Source: Asaia sp037151935
GTDB taxonomy: Bacteria > Pseudomonadota > Alphaproteobacteria > Acetobacterales > Acetobacteraceae
DNA length: 64,000 nucleotides
Assembly: GCF_051628905.1 (NCBI RefSeq)
Contig: NZ_CP157575.1
Span: 3,162,001-3,226,000, forward strand
Direction: 5' to 3'
Position numbers and translations under genes: made by a program. The first letter of the stretch is position 1, and the number at the start of each line of letters is the position of its first letter. Below the pieces are notes generated by a model. That model was not told the origin of the DNA, ran no database searches, and was given only the letters and a program-made list of their open reading frames with translations. Below, piece by piece: positions 36,126 to 43,715 of the stretch.

Positions 36126-36576
36126 CGACATTGAGGGGCTGCGTCTGGCCCCCTATCTTTGCGCGGCAGGTTATTGGACGATCGGCTGCGGCAATCGCTA
36201 TCTCAGCGACGGGTCGCCCGTGACGGGACGGACGAAGCCGATCACAGAGAGCGGGGCGGTTGAACTGCTTCGCATCACCCTTAAGGAATTGAGAGACGAG
36301 CTGCGCAGCCTGGTCAATGTGCCGCTCACATCGTGGCAGGAGGGCGCTTTGCTCTCGTGGCAATTCAATGTTGGCACGCGTGCTATGCGCGGCTCCACGC
36401 TTTTAACCCTGTTGAACCAGCGCTTCTACGCTTCGGCCGGGCGGCAGCTTCTACGCTGGAACAAGGCAACCATCCGGGGGAGGCTCGTTGTGCTGCCTGG
36501 ATTGCAAAACCGCAGAAATCTCGAGCTGAGCGTGTATGGCGGGCGCCCTGTGACTGGAGTGCTGTTCACAGTCTGA
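36082..36576 (+). CDS. Phage-type GH24 lysozyme (endolysin) with Glu-8-Cys-5-Thr site
   Basis: 164 residues, ATG 36082 with AAGGA upstream. The active-site region reads EGLRLAPYLCAAGYWTIGCG: catalytic Glu18, then Cys27 where T4 lysozyme has Asp20, then Thr33, giving the spacing E-8-C-5-T. The Asp-to-Cys form is known in other endolysins of the family and is compatible with activity. It has no signal peptide, so access to peptidoglycan would need the adjacent holin-like protein. The reading frame is intact. Confidence 0.85.
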   Translation: MTDSLEIAMALLRRDDIEGLRLAPYLCAAGYWTIGCGNRYLSDGSPVTGRTKPITESGAVELLRITLKELRDELRSLVNVPLTSWQEGALLSWQFNVGTRAMRGSTLLTLLNQRFYASAGRQLLRWNKATIRGRLVVLPGLQNRRNLELSVYGGRPVTGVLFTV

Positions 36577-36621
36577 TTTTGTCGCACTTATTTTCCATTC
36601 GAAAATAAAGGAACCCTCTCG

Positions 36622-36858
36622 ATGCCTCTAGACTGGCAATCTTTTTACGCGTCTCTGCTTCCTTATATCCCGGCCGAATTGGCCAGCGATCTTACGTTGA
36701 TCAGTACATTCGTGATCGCGCTCTGTGCCATTCTTGCCCGCTTCTGGCCGAGGCCGACGTCGGACTCTCGTTGGATGAGCCTCTATCTTCTCGTCAATCA
36801 TGTGGCGATGAACAGCAAGCACGCCGCCAATGCCGACGACACAAACCCCGGCGCCTGA
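36622..36858 (+). CDS. Holin-like small membrane protein
   Basis: 78 residues. One clear hydrophobic segment (about 22-43, LTLISTFVIALCAILARFW) with a short, charged C-terminal tail. Its size and position 45 bases after the lysozyme suggest a holin, but there is no family-level sequence match that I recognise. Confidence 0.5.
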   Translation: MPLDWQSFYASLLPYIPAELASDLTLISTFVIALCAILARFWPRPTSDSRWMSLYLLVNHVAMNSKHAANADDTNPGA

Positions 36859-36866
36859 GAGCGCAG

Positions 36867-36907
36867 AGCCGCTCTGACGAGTATTTCCACGTGGCGGGGC
36901 TTTTTTT
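36867..36907 (+). terminator. Probable terminator after the lysis cassette
   Basis: AGCCGC pairs imperfectly with GCGGGGCT (2-base bulge) across a long loop, followed by a run of seven T. The T-run is convincing, the stem less so. Confidence 0.4.
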
Positions 36908-37025
36908 AATCAAGCGGCTTTTATTTGCGCTTCTGGAATGAATGAAATCGTCGTAGGAGCGAGGACAGAACATAGTCCGGACGCCCGGTCATGCGTTGGA
37001 ACCGAAATGTCGCTTGGAATTAGGC

Positions 37026-38960
37026 ATGGTCGATAAAAAGGCTCGCTCGATCGGTATCGAAGCCTATGAGATTTTCGATACGCCGCCTGAGCGTGGCTAC
37101 GACGACCTTGTCTCCCTGGCGGCGCAGATCTGTCAGACGCAGACCGCGATCGTGAGCCTGATCGGCAAGGATCGCCAATGGTTCAAGGCGCGCATAGGGA
37201 TATCACTGTGCCAGACGGCGCTTGAGAGTTCGATCTGTCGTTTCGTTGTAGATCAGGATTGCCTGATCGAGATCGAGGATCTGACCTCCGATCCACGAAC
37301 ATCGCACAACCCCCTCGTTGTCGAGGGGCCGGAGATCCGTTTCTATGCAGGCGTACCGCTGCGTACGCCCTTCGGGACCATTGGGGCCCTGGCTGTCATT
37401 GACGATCTCCCCCGTCCGGGTGGTCTGTCCTCTGCGCAGCGTGAGGCGCTGGCCAAACTTTCCTGTCTCGTTGTCGATCTCCTGGAACTGCGCAGGCGCA
37501 GCGCGGCACTCGATGTGACCCAGAGACGCTGGCACAGCCTCTTTCAGACGATGGATGAGGGATATTTTCTCGCTCAGGCCGTGCGTGACGAAAAAGGTCG
37601 CCTCTGCGACTGGGTATATCACGAGGTCAATCCGGCCTGGGAACGCCATGTCGGTATCCCGGCCGATTCTGTCATCGGCGCGACCTACGCAGCGCTCTTT
37701 CCTTTCACCGAGGCTGACTGGATCGATCTGGCGGCAAAAGCTTTGGAAAGCGATCAACCTGTTCCTTTCGTTCAGCGCGTCAAGGCGACAGGACGCTGGT
37801 ACGAAGGCACGTTCTATCCGGTCGGGCAGGGCTTTTTTTCGGCAACGTTCCGGGATGTTACCAGCCAGATTGCCTCACGAAACAGGCAGACCGGTCTGAT
37901 CGCTTTGGGGGATGTGCTTCGTGACGAGCGCGATATCGCGGTCATGATCAGCCAGGCCATGACCGTGATAGGCCAGGCGCTGAGTGCAGACCGGGCGACT
38001 TATGGTGAACTCGATCATGATATCGAGACGATCACTGTTGCCGAAGGCTGGGCGCTGCCCGGTATGCCCCCCATCAAGGGGCTTTACCGTTTCGACGATT
38101 ACGGGCGCCTGCGCGAGACACTGCTCGCTGGTGAGGCGCTCGTCATTACCGATATTCTGACCGACACACGCACGCGCGATGACAGTACGGGCTGGATTGC
38201 GCTCAAGGCGCGCGGTGTCATCAACGTGCCTGTGCGTGAGGACGGTAGAAACGTCGCGCTCATGCTGGTGCATTTCTGCGCCCCTCACGAGTGGACCAGC
38301 GAAGAAATTCACTGGCTGCATAATGCGGCCGACCGTCTTGAGCTCGCCATTGCACGCAGGCGAGCCGATGAGCTTCAGAACATGATCAATGGCGAAATTG
38401 CTCACCGTCTGCGCAACACGCTGGCCATGGTTCAGGCCGTTGCGCGTATGACGCTGCGCGATGCGCTCTCCAAGGAAGAAGCAAGTCGGTTTTACGAGCG
38501 GCTGCAATCGCTGGGCCGCGCGCATGATCTGCTTCACTGCGATGAGCAGCGCGCCGCACTTCTTGGTGATCTTGTCGCGAATATTCTCAAGGATGCTTCA
38601 GTATTCGAGCGGTGTCAGATCGCAGGGCCGATAATGCGCCTTGGGTCACGGGCGGCCATGTCCACCGCGTTGCTCATTCATGAAATGACGACAAATGCCT
38701 GCAAACACGGGGCGCTCTCAGTGCCCGAGGGCAGGATCATCATCACCTGGCAGGTCGAGCCGACACAGATCGGGAACGATCTCGTGCTGTTCTGGCAGGA
38801 GGAGAGGGGGCCGCCTGTCGCAGAGCCGACGAAAGGCGGCTTCGGGTCGCGTCTAATATCCTTCGGGTTGATTGGAACGGGAGGCGTATCCCTGCGCTAT
38901 GAGCAGGAAGGTCTGTTGGCCAGCTTCAGGGCCGACGCAGAAAAGATCATGAGGACGTAA
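37026..38960 (+). CDS. HWE-family sensor histidine kinase (GAF-PAS-GAF-HWE)
   Basis: 644 residues from ATG 37026 (a TTG 30 bases upstream is possible). Domain order: GAF (about 15-150), PAS (about 165-275), GAF (about 290-445), HWE kinase (about 450-640). The phosphorylation site is His460 in EIAHRLRNTLA and the ATP-binding N-box is EMTTNACKHG near residue 557. There are no transmembrane segments, so it is a cytoplasmic sensor. No conserved bilin Cys or PHY domain was seen. The stop overlaps the start of the response-regulator gene. Confidence 0.9.
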   Translation: MVDKKARSIGIEAYEIFDTPPERGYDDLVSLAAQICQTQTAIVSLIGKDRQWFKARIGISLCQTALESSICRFVVDQDCLIEIEDLTSDPRTSHNPLVVEGPEIRFYAGVPLRTPFGTIGALAVIDDLPRPGGLSSAQREALAKLSCLVVDLLELRRRSAALDVTQRRWHSLFQTMDEGYFLAQAVRDEKGRLCDWVYHEVNPAWERHVGIPADSVIGATYAALFPFTEADWIDLAAKALESDQPVPFVQRVKATGRWYEGTFYPVGQGFFSATFRDVTSQIASRNRQTGLIALGDVLRDERDIAVMISQAMTVIGQALSADRATYGELDHDIETITVAEGWALPGMPPIKGLYRFDDYGRLRETLLAGEALVITDILTDTRTRDDSTGWIALKARGVINVPVREDGRNVALMLVHFCAPHEWTSEEIHWLHNAADRLELAIARRRADELQNMINGEIAHRLRNTLAMVQAVARMTLRDALSKEEASRFYERLQSLGRAHDLLHCDEQRAALLGDLVANILKDASVFERCQIAGPIMRLGSRAAMSTALLIHEMTTNACKHGALSVPEGRIIITWQVEPTQIGNDLVLFWQEERGPPVAEPTKGGFGSRLISFGLIGTGGVSLRYEQEGLLASFRADAEKIMRT

Positions 38961-39343
38961 TGGCCCATTCACTTGACTACGGACATCGACAGGCACCCAC
39001 TGTGTTGGTTGTTGAAGACGAGCCGTTGCAGCGCATGAGCCTCATGGATTTTCTTGAAGAGGCCGGCTACGCCGTTGCCGAGGCGTCCGATGCCGATCAG
39101 GCACTGGTCATTCTCGAAAGCCGACCGGATATTCGTATCGTTCTGGCCGATGTCGATATGCCAGGGTCGATGGATGGGCTGCGTCTGGCAGCGCTCGTAC
39201 GCGATCGCTGGCCGCCCATCGAGATTATCGTCACCAGTGGTCGCGGGATTCCGCAGCTTGCCACCATACCGGCGCGGGCGATGTTTCTGCCAAAGCCGCT
39301 TAACGAGCAGCGGGTCAAAGAGGCGCTTTCTCTTTTTTCCTGA
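38960..39343 (+). CDS. Single-domain response regulator
   Basis: 127 residues, a REC domain only. Acidic pocket Glu19/Asp20, phospho-acceptor Asp64 in VLADVDMPGS, conserved Ser/Thr in VTSGRG and Lys in LPKPL. It overlaps the kinase gene (TAATG), so the two are partners. With no output domain it must act by protein contact or as a phosphate relay. Confidence 0.93.
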   Translation: MAHSLDYGHRQAPTVLVVEDEPLQRMSLMDFLEEAGYAVAEASDADQALVILESRPDIRIVLADVDMPGSMDGLRLAALVRDRWPPIEIIVTSGRGIPQLATIPARAMFLPKPLNEQRVKEALSLFS

Positions 39344-39358
39344 GCGGCACTTTTTGTC

Positions 39359-40339
39359 TTACGAGGTTTGGTTGTCCAACGCTTGCGCTGCCGGTTTGCG
39401 ATGTGCCGCCACGCAGCACAGAACGCTCGCCACGATAAAGACGAATGAGGCTATTTCCAGCGGATGGGGCATTCGCCGGTCCCACAGAAAGCCGTAAAGC
39501 AGTGCAAAGAGCGTTTCGAACAGGATCATCTGACCCGTCAAGGTGAGCGGCAGCAGGCGGCTCATGCGGTTCCACAGCGCGTTACCGCAGAGAGAAGCGA
39601 TGACGGCAACGCCGATGGAGACTGCGGCAAAACGCTCGCAGGCGGCCAGGCCATGGGTATTCTGGTCTATCAGAAAAGCCAGCGGCAGCATGACGATCGC
39701 CTGAGCGCCGGTCATGAGCCCTGTCAGCAAATTCCAGTCATGTGCCGAAACATGCTGGAGGCGTGCCAGAGCCCGGCTGTTGCCCACAGCAAAACCCGTC
39801 CATGAAGCCAGCGCCGCACAGGCGCAGAACAGGCCGAGGAGGCCGCTCGAACCTGCAGCGCCCGATACTGGCCCGACATGAAAAAGGGCCTGCCAACCGA
39901 TGCAGAAGGCGCCAATCATGCAAAAAAACAGCGATGGGGCCAGTTTCAGAAAGGGTGGTGCATCCTTGTCGCGGCTGCCGATGATTGTCACCGCGACGGG
40001 CATGAACCCGATCACAAGCGAGGTCAGGGCGATGCCGCCTTTCTGCACGGCCATAGAGAGCATGACGTAATAGAAGCTGTTGCCGAAAAAAGAGAGCCAG
40101 AAGAGCCCATGCCAGTCTCGCCCGTGCAGGCTGCGGCATAAACTTGGCAGTCTTGTGCCGATGAGGCCCAGCGAGATTAGCCCGTAAGCCAGATAGCGCC
40201 CGGCAGCGAGATCGAGCGGGAGAAAATCGCGCGCGAGTTCTGGCGCGAGAAAGACCAACCCCCATAAGGCCCCGGCCCCGGCCCCGCACAGCACGCCGAG
40301 AGGAAGATTTTTCTGGGAGGGATTCGGGCTGCGGCTCAT
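39359..40339 (-). CDS. EamA/DMT family transporter
   Basis: 326 residues, ten hydrophobic segments arranged as two EamA repeats; starts MSRSPNPSQKNLPLGVLCG. Known relatives export metabolites such as amino acids. Substrate unknown. It lies 9 bases from the next minus-strand gene (PepSY protein), so it is probably co-transcribed. Confidence 0.85.
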   Translation of the reverse strand: MSRSPNPSQKNLPLGVLCGAGAGALWGLVFLAPELARDFLPLDLAAGRYLAYGLISLGLIGTRLPSLCRSLHGRDWHGLFWLSFFGNSFYYVMLSMAVQKGGIALTSLVIGFMPVAVTIIGSRDKDAPPFLKLAPSLFFCMIGAFCIGWQALFHVGPVSGAAGSSGLLGLFCACAALASWTGFAVGNSRALARLQHVSAHDWNLLTGLMTGAQAIVMLPLAFLIDQNTHGLAACERFAAVSIGVAVIASLCGNALWNRMSRLLPLTLTGQMILFETLFALLYGFLWDRRMPHPLEIASFVFIVASVLCCVAAHRKPAAQALDNQTS

Positions 40340-40348
40340 GCTGCACTT

Positions 40349-41812
40349 CTAGCCTGAGGTGCCCGACCTGTCTTGCTTGCGCCGCTTGGTGCGCGTCGTT
40401 GTGATACGGAAACGGAGCCGCATGATTCCCAGACAGAGACCGGTGAGGCAGATGGCGCTCACGCCGAGAAGCAGGGGTAGCCGGATCAGCAGGCGGGCAA
40501 GAGGCGTGCGCAGCCAGCCGAAGAAATTGAGGTCGTGCGGCCCGTAGATGAACCAGCGTGACCCTTTGGCGCCCGCTTCTGCGACCAGAAGTTGCGCACC
40601 GCATCGCGCATCCAGATAAAGCCTCACCCCATCGTCACCCGTCACGCGAAACACAGGGAAGGGGCGTTTGAGATGGCGGGTAGAGAAATAATAGGAATCG
40701 TCATGTTCGAGAACGGCCACACTGGCGGCGATACCGTCCCTTCCAAGAGCCTGCTTGAGGGGCTCAACCGTCAGGGGGAGAGGAGACAGAGCTGGATCGA
40801 GCGTCAGGCGTTTCCCCTCGTCATCAATCACGGCAATGAAGGCTTTGTCGCCCCAGGCGCTCAGTCGGATGTCGCGAAACCGGCTTTCAGGATGCGCGCG
40901 CAGCGTCTCTAAAAGGGCCTCGAGTTCGGTTGACGTAACGGCCCTGTTGAGGCGCGTCACCCAGCCCGGTGCAGGGCCAGGCGCAAACAGGCCCGCAGGG
41001 TTCATGCTCAAAAACCCGGTTGTGATCCAGGAAAGCAGCATGAGGCCGAAAATCAGACCGGTAACATGATGCAGGAAATGCGTCCCCCTATAGGGCGAGA
41101 TCTGCCGCCCCGCCCCAAGGCGTCGCCAGCCGATCCAGAGCCCCAGCGAGGTGAGGATGATGCCAGCACCGGAGAGGATGATCAGCGTATTTACCCAAAG
41201 CCTCTGGTGGCGTTTGAGAAGAGATGGATAGAGCCAGTGCGGTATCGCGCCGAGCCATGACCAGAAACGGGTCGCTTCTGTTGTTGCCTGAACGACATCC
41301 CCGTTTACAGGCGAAAGATAGACGAGGCTCTTTTGAGGGTCATCGAAGGCGTAGCGGTAAAACCCCGATTGATGACCTTTGGTGTTGAGAATCCATTGAT
41401 CATGATCACGCAGACCCTCGAAACGCACCGAAACTCGCCCCGGACCAGCATAACGAGCGGCTTCGTTTTCAAGGTCGTCGGGTGAGAGAGACAGAGCCTT
41501 TCCGGTGCGGAGATCGAAGCTCCTTGCAGCACCTGTGTCGCGGGTGGTCTGGAGGACAGGGATGGCTCCAGCCATGACGATCCTGAACGACCGGTAAGAC
41601 CCTTCCAGTGGCGGCAGAACGCCCGCAGTGTCGAGCTGGACGCGTTCATGTGCCAGACCTGCCCGCATCTCATCGGGTTGTGGCCAGGCTTTCCAGAGCA
41701 TCACGAAGCCGGAGAGGCACCAGACGCACATCATCGATCCGAGCGTGATGCCGAGCCAGCGATGGAGCAGGAAAATAGCCCTAACCGTTTTTTTGCGGAG
41801 ACGCGGCTTCAT
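40349..41812 (-). CDS. PepSY-associated transmembrane protein
   Basis: 487 residues. Four main membrane segments, beginning with the family N-terminus RAIFLLHRWLGITLGSMMCVWCLSGFVMLW, and a large periplasmic loop with PepSY-like stretches. Proteins of this type are often iron-regulated and may act in reductive iron or flavin-linked electron transfer; here there is no TonB receptor next door, so the role stays open. Operon with the EamA transporter is likely. Confidence 0.82.
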   Translation of the reverse strand: MKPRLRKKTVRAIFLLHRWLGITLGSMMCVWCLSGFVMLWKAWPQPDEMRAGLAHERVQLDTAGVLPPLEGSYRSFRIVMAGAIPVLQTTRDTGAARSFDLRTGKALSLSPDDLENEAARYAGPGRVSVRFEGLRDHDQWILNTKGHQSGFYRYAFDDPQKSLVYLSPVNGDVVQATTEATRFWSWLGAIPHWLYPSLLKRHQRLWVNTLIILSGAGIILTSLGLWIGWRRLGAGRQISPYRGTHFLHHVTGLIFGLMLLSWITTGFLSMNPAGLFAPGPAPGWVTRLNRAVTSTELEALLETLRAHPESRFRDIRLSAWGDKAFIAVIDDEGKRLTLDPALSPLPLTVEPLKQALGRDGIAASVAVLEHDDSYYFSTRHLKRPFPVFRVTGDDGVRLYLDARCGAQLLVAEAGAKGSRWFIYGPHDLNFFGWLRTPLARLLIRLPLLLGVSAICLTGLCLGIMRLRFRITTTRTKRRKQDRSGTSG

Positions 41813-41909
41813 ACTGTGAGAGGGTGGGTGACGGTCAACCCATCATGACCAGGGCGTTTGTCTCGCAATTTTATGGATCGTCGTAGCGAACCGACCCAGA
41901 CAGGGAAAA

Positions 41910-42485
41910 TCACGTCGCATCGATCTTTATGCCAAGAGCCCCGAGATCGCTCAGACAGATCGTATCGTCTGCGGCAATTCCCCGGCACGCAGCCCGTTTG
42001 ATGACGGTGTCGAAGCCCAGCTTGCGCGCGTCTCGTGCCGTAGCCGCGACGCAGAAATCGAGCGCCAGCCCGCAGATCGTGACACTCTCGACGCCCAGCC
42101 CCCGCAGTAGCGCATCGAGCCCCGTGGAGTGACGCTGGTCATTATCGAAAAAGGCGGAATAGGAATCGCATGCCGGATCGAGCCCCTTATGCACGATGTG
42201 GCTGAGGCGGCTCTGATCGAGACGCGGTGAAAAATCAGCGCCCTGCGTCCCGGCCACGCAATGAACCGGCCAATCTCCCCCCTGCGGCACGAAGGAAACA
42301 TGGTTCTCGGGGTGCCAATCCCTGCTGGCGATGCGGACGTCGAAATTCTGCGTTAAAAGCGCATTGACAGCGGGCAGGATCAGATCGCCGCCGGGCACGG
42401 CGAGTGCGCCCCCTGGCATAAAATCATTTTGCACGTCGATAACGAGCAGGGCGCGACGAGGCACTGCAGGCAATGAAGAGGTCAT
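41910..42485 (-). CDS. pncA: Nicotinamidase/pyrazinamidase
   Basis: 191 residues. Catalytic triad Asp17 (VIDVQNDF), Lys100 (HKGLDP) and Cys145 (ALDFCVAATA); metal site Asp56, His58 and His62 in DWHPENHVSF. It deamidates nicotinamide to nicotinate for NAD+ recycling and also activates pyrazinamide. It lies 20 bases after the efflux subunit gene on the same strand, perhaps the last gene of that operon. Confidence 0.95.
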   Translation of the reverse strand: MTSSLPAVPRRALLVIDVQNDFMPGGALAVPGGDLILPAVNALLTQNFDVRIASRDWHPENHVSFVPQGGDWPVHCVAGTQGADFSPRLDQSRLSHIVHKGLDPACDSYSAFFDNDQRHSTGLDALLRGLGVESVTICGLALDFCVAATARDARKLGFDTVIKRAACRGIAADDTICLSDLGALGIKIDAT

Positions 42486-42505
42486 GAGAAGAAGCTCCGC
42501 GTGTC

Positions 42506-43453
42506 TCAGTGACCGATAACATGGCGCATGTCGTCTCCGAAATGATGCAGGGCATCTTTCGCTGACATATGTCGCCTATGACCGTTTTCAGCCACGATGG
42601 TGACGGTAGCGGTCATGCCGGCCGCCAGATGCAGGTCGGGTGGGAGCTGGTCGATGTGGACCCGCACGGGAATGCGCTGCGCCAGACGTACCCATGTATA
42701 AACCGGGTCGACCGAAGGCAGACCTTGCGTCGCGGTAGTGGCGTTCATGCTTGAAATGCCGCGTGTGATGCTTTCGACATGGCCGAAGACCGGGTGGTGC
42801 CCGCCCATCAGATCCATACGCACCGGGTCGCCAATTTCGATATTATGGATTTTGGTTTCCTCGAAATAGCCGTCTACCCAATAGGAGGCTGAATCGATGA
42901 TCTGGATATTGACATGCCCCGCCGTCGCGAAATCACCGGGCCGCATCAGCAAATTGGTGACATAGCCATCCAGCGAGCTATGGACGATGGTGCGATCGAG
43001 GTCGATGCGCGCCTGCCGTAAGGCGGCCGCCGCCGCATCATATTGCGCACGGGCCTGAGCGGCAGCAGCAGAGAATTGCTGCTTTTCTTCCGCCGAAACT
43101 GCAACGCCCGGGATGATGCGTCGGCGCTGATATTGGGAGATACGGAAATCCAGATCGGCTTTTCGCTCGGCAAGGTTGGCCTCGGCGGTTGCGACACGTA
43201 CTTTGAAATCGAAGGGGTCGATGACATAGAGCACGTCGCCGCGATGCACGAATTCATTGTCATGCACGCGCACATCGATGATCTCGCCTGAAACGCGCGG
43301 CGCCATATTGACCACTTGGGCGCGCACCTGCCCGTTACGGGTCCAGGGAGCGGCGGTATAATAATCCCACAGAATGACGATAACGATCCCTGCTACGACG
43401 AGGATCGACAGGGTGATCAGCCATCTGATCAGGCGTGAGGCGCGAGCGAGCAC
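42506..43453 (-). CDS. HlyD-family membrane fusion protein (AaeA/EmrA-like)
   Basis: 315 residues from a GTG at 43453; an upstream in-frame extension to 43513 would overlap the DUF1656 gene and is not conserved-looking. One N-terminal membrane helix (LITLSILVVAGIVIVILW), lipoyl/beta-barrel segments (NMAPRVSGEIIDVRVHDNEFVHRGDVLY; HSSLDGYVTNLLMRPGD) and a helical hairpin. Works with the upstream FUSC and DUF1656 proteins to export aromatic acids or similar compounds. No outer-membrane factor is in the window. Confidence 0.88.
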   Translation of the reverse strand: MLARASRLIRWLITLSILVVAGIVIVILWDYYTAAPWTRNGQVRAQVVNMAPRVSGEIIDVRVHDNEFVHRGDVLYVIDPFDFKVRVATAEANLAERKADLDFRISQYQRRRIIPGVAVSAEEKQQFSAAAAQARAQYDAAAAALRQARIDLDRTIVHSSLDGYVTNLLMRPGDFATAGHVNIQIIDSASYWVDGYFEETKIHNIEIGDPVRMDLMGGHHPVFGHVESITRGISSMNATTATQGLPSVDPVYTWVRLAQRIPVRVHIDQLPPDLHLAAGMTATVTIVAENGHRRHMSAKDALHHFGDDMRHVIGH

Positions 43454-43466
43454 GATCGGGAATCTT

Positions 43467-43661
43467 TCACATGAGCCAAGTATAGAGCCCGAGCAGGCAG
43501 ACGAGTAGGCCAAACTGGGCGAGGGGTGGATTCCAGAAAAACCGCCAGAGATTGAGTCTGCCGAAGCACCAGCGTATGAGCGCGAGCGTCAGTAACGCCA
43601 GAAAGAGATTGGCGACAAACGCCGAGACAAGCACCCCCTCAAGATCGATCACCTCACTCAC
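43467..43661 (-). CDS. DUF1656 family small membrane protein (AaeX-like)
   Basis: 64 residues with two hydrophobic segments. It sits between the FUSC and HlyD genes, the usual place for AaeX/DUF1656 proteins, whose role in the pump is unknown. Starts MSEVIDLEGVLVSAF and ends LLGLYTWLM. Confidence 0.85.
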   Translation of the reverse strand: MSEVIDLEGVLVSAFVANLFLALLTLALIRWCFGRLNLWRFFWNPPLAQFGLLVCLLGLYTWLM

Positions 43662-43715
43662 AGCGCGTCTCTCCGCCCGGGGTAGTGCGACCGGGAAGGC
43701 TCTTGGATGACAGCG

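Larger units (their letters stand above)
33483..36858 (+). mobile_element. Prophage remnant: tail fibre plus lysis cassette
   Basis: Five adjacent plus-strand phage-type genes: frameshifted tail-fibre-like gene, a small structural protein, a spanin-like protein, GH24 lysozyme and holin-like protein. There is no integrase, terminase, portal or capsid gene, and the AT-rich spacer at 34.8-35.0 kb differs from the chromosome. The element starts about 1.2 kb after tRNA-Arg(TCT). I looked for a second copy of the tRNA 3' end near 36.9 kb and saw none. Confidence 0.7.

Noticed and set aside
36860..36990. Right attachment site of the phage remnant (second copy of the tRNA-Arg end)
   Set aside because: No copy of the tRNA 3' segment was found in this interval on either strand.
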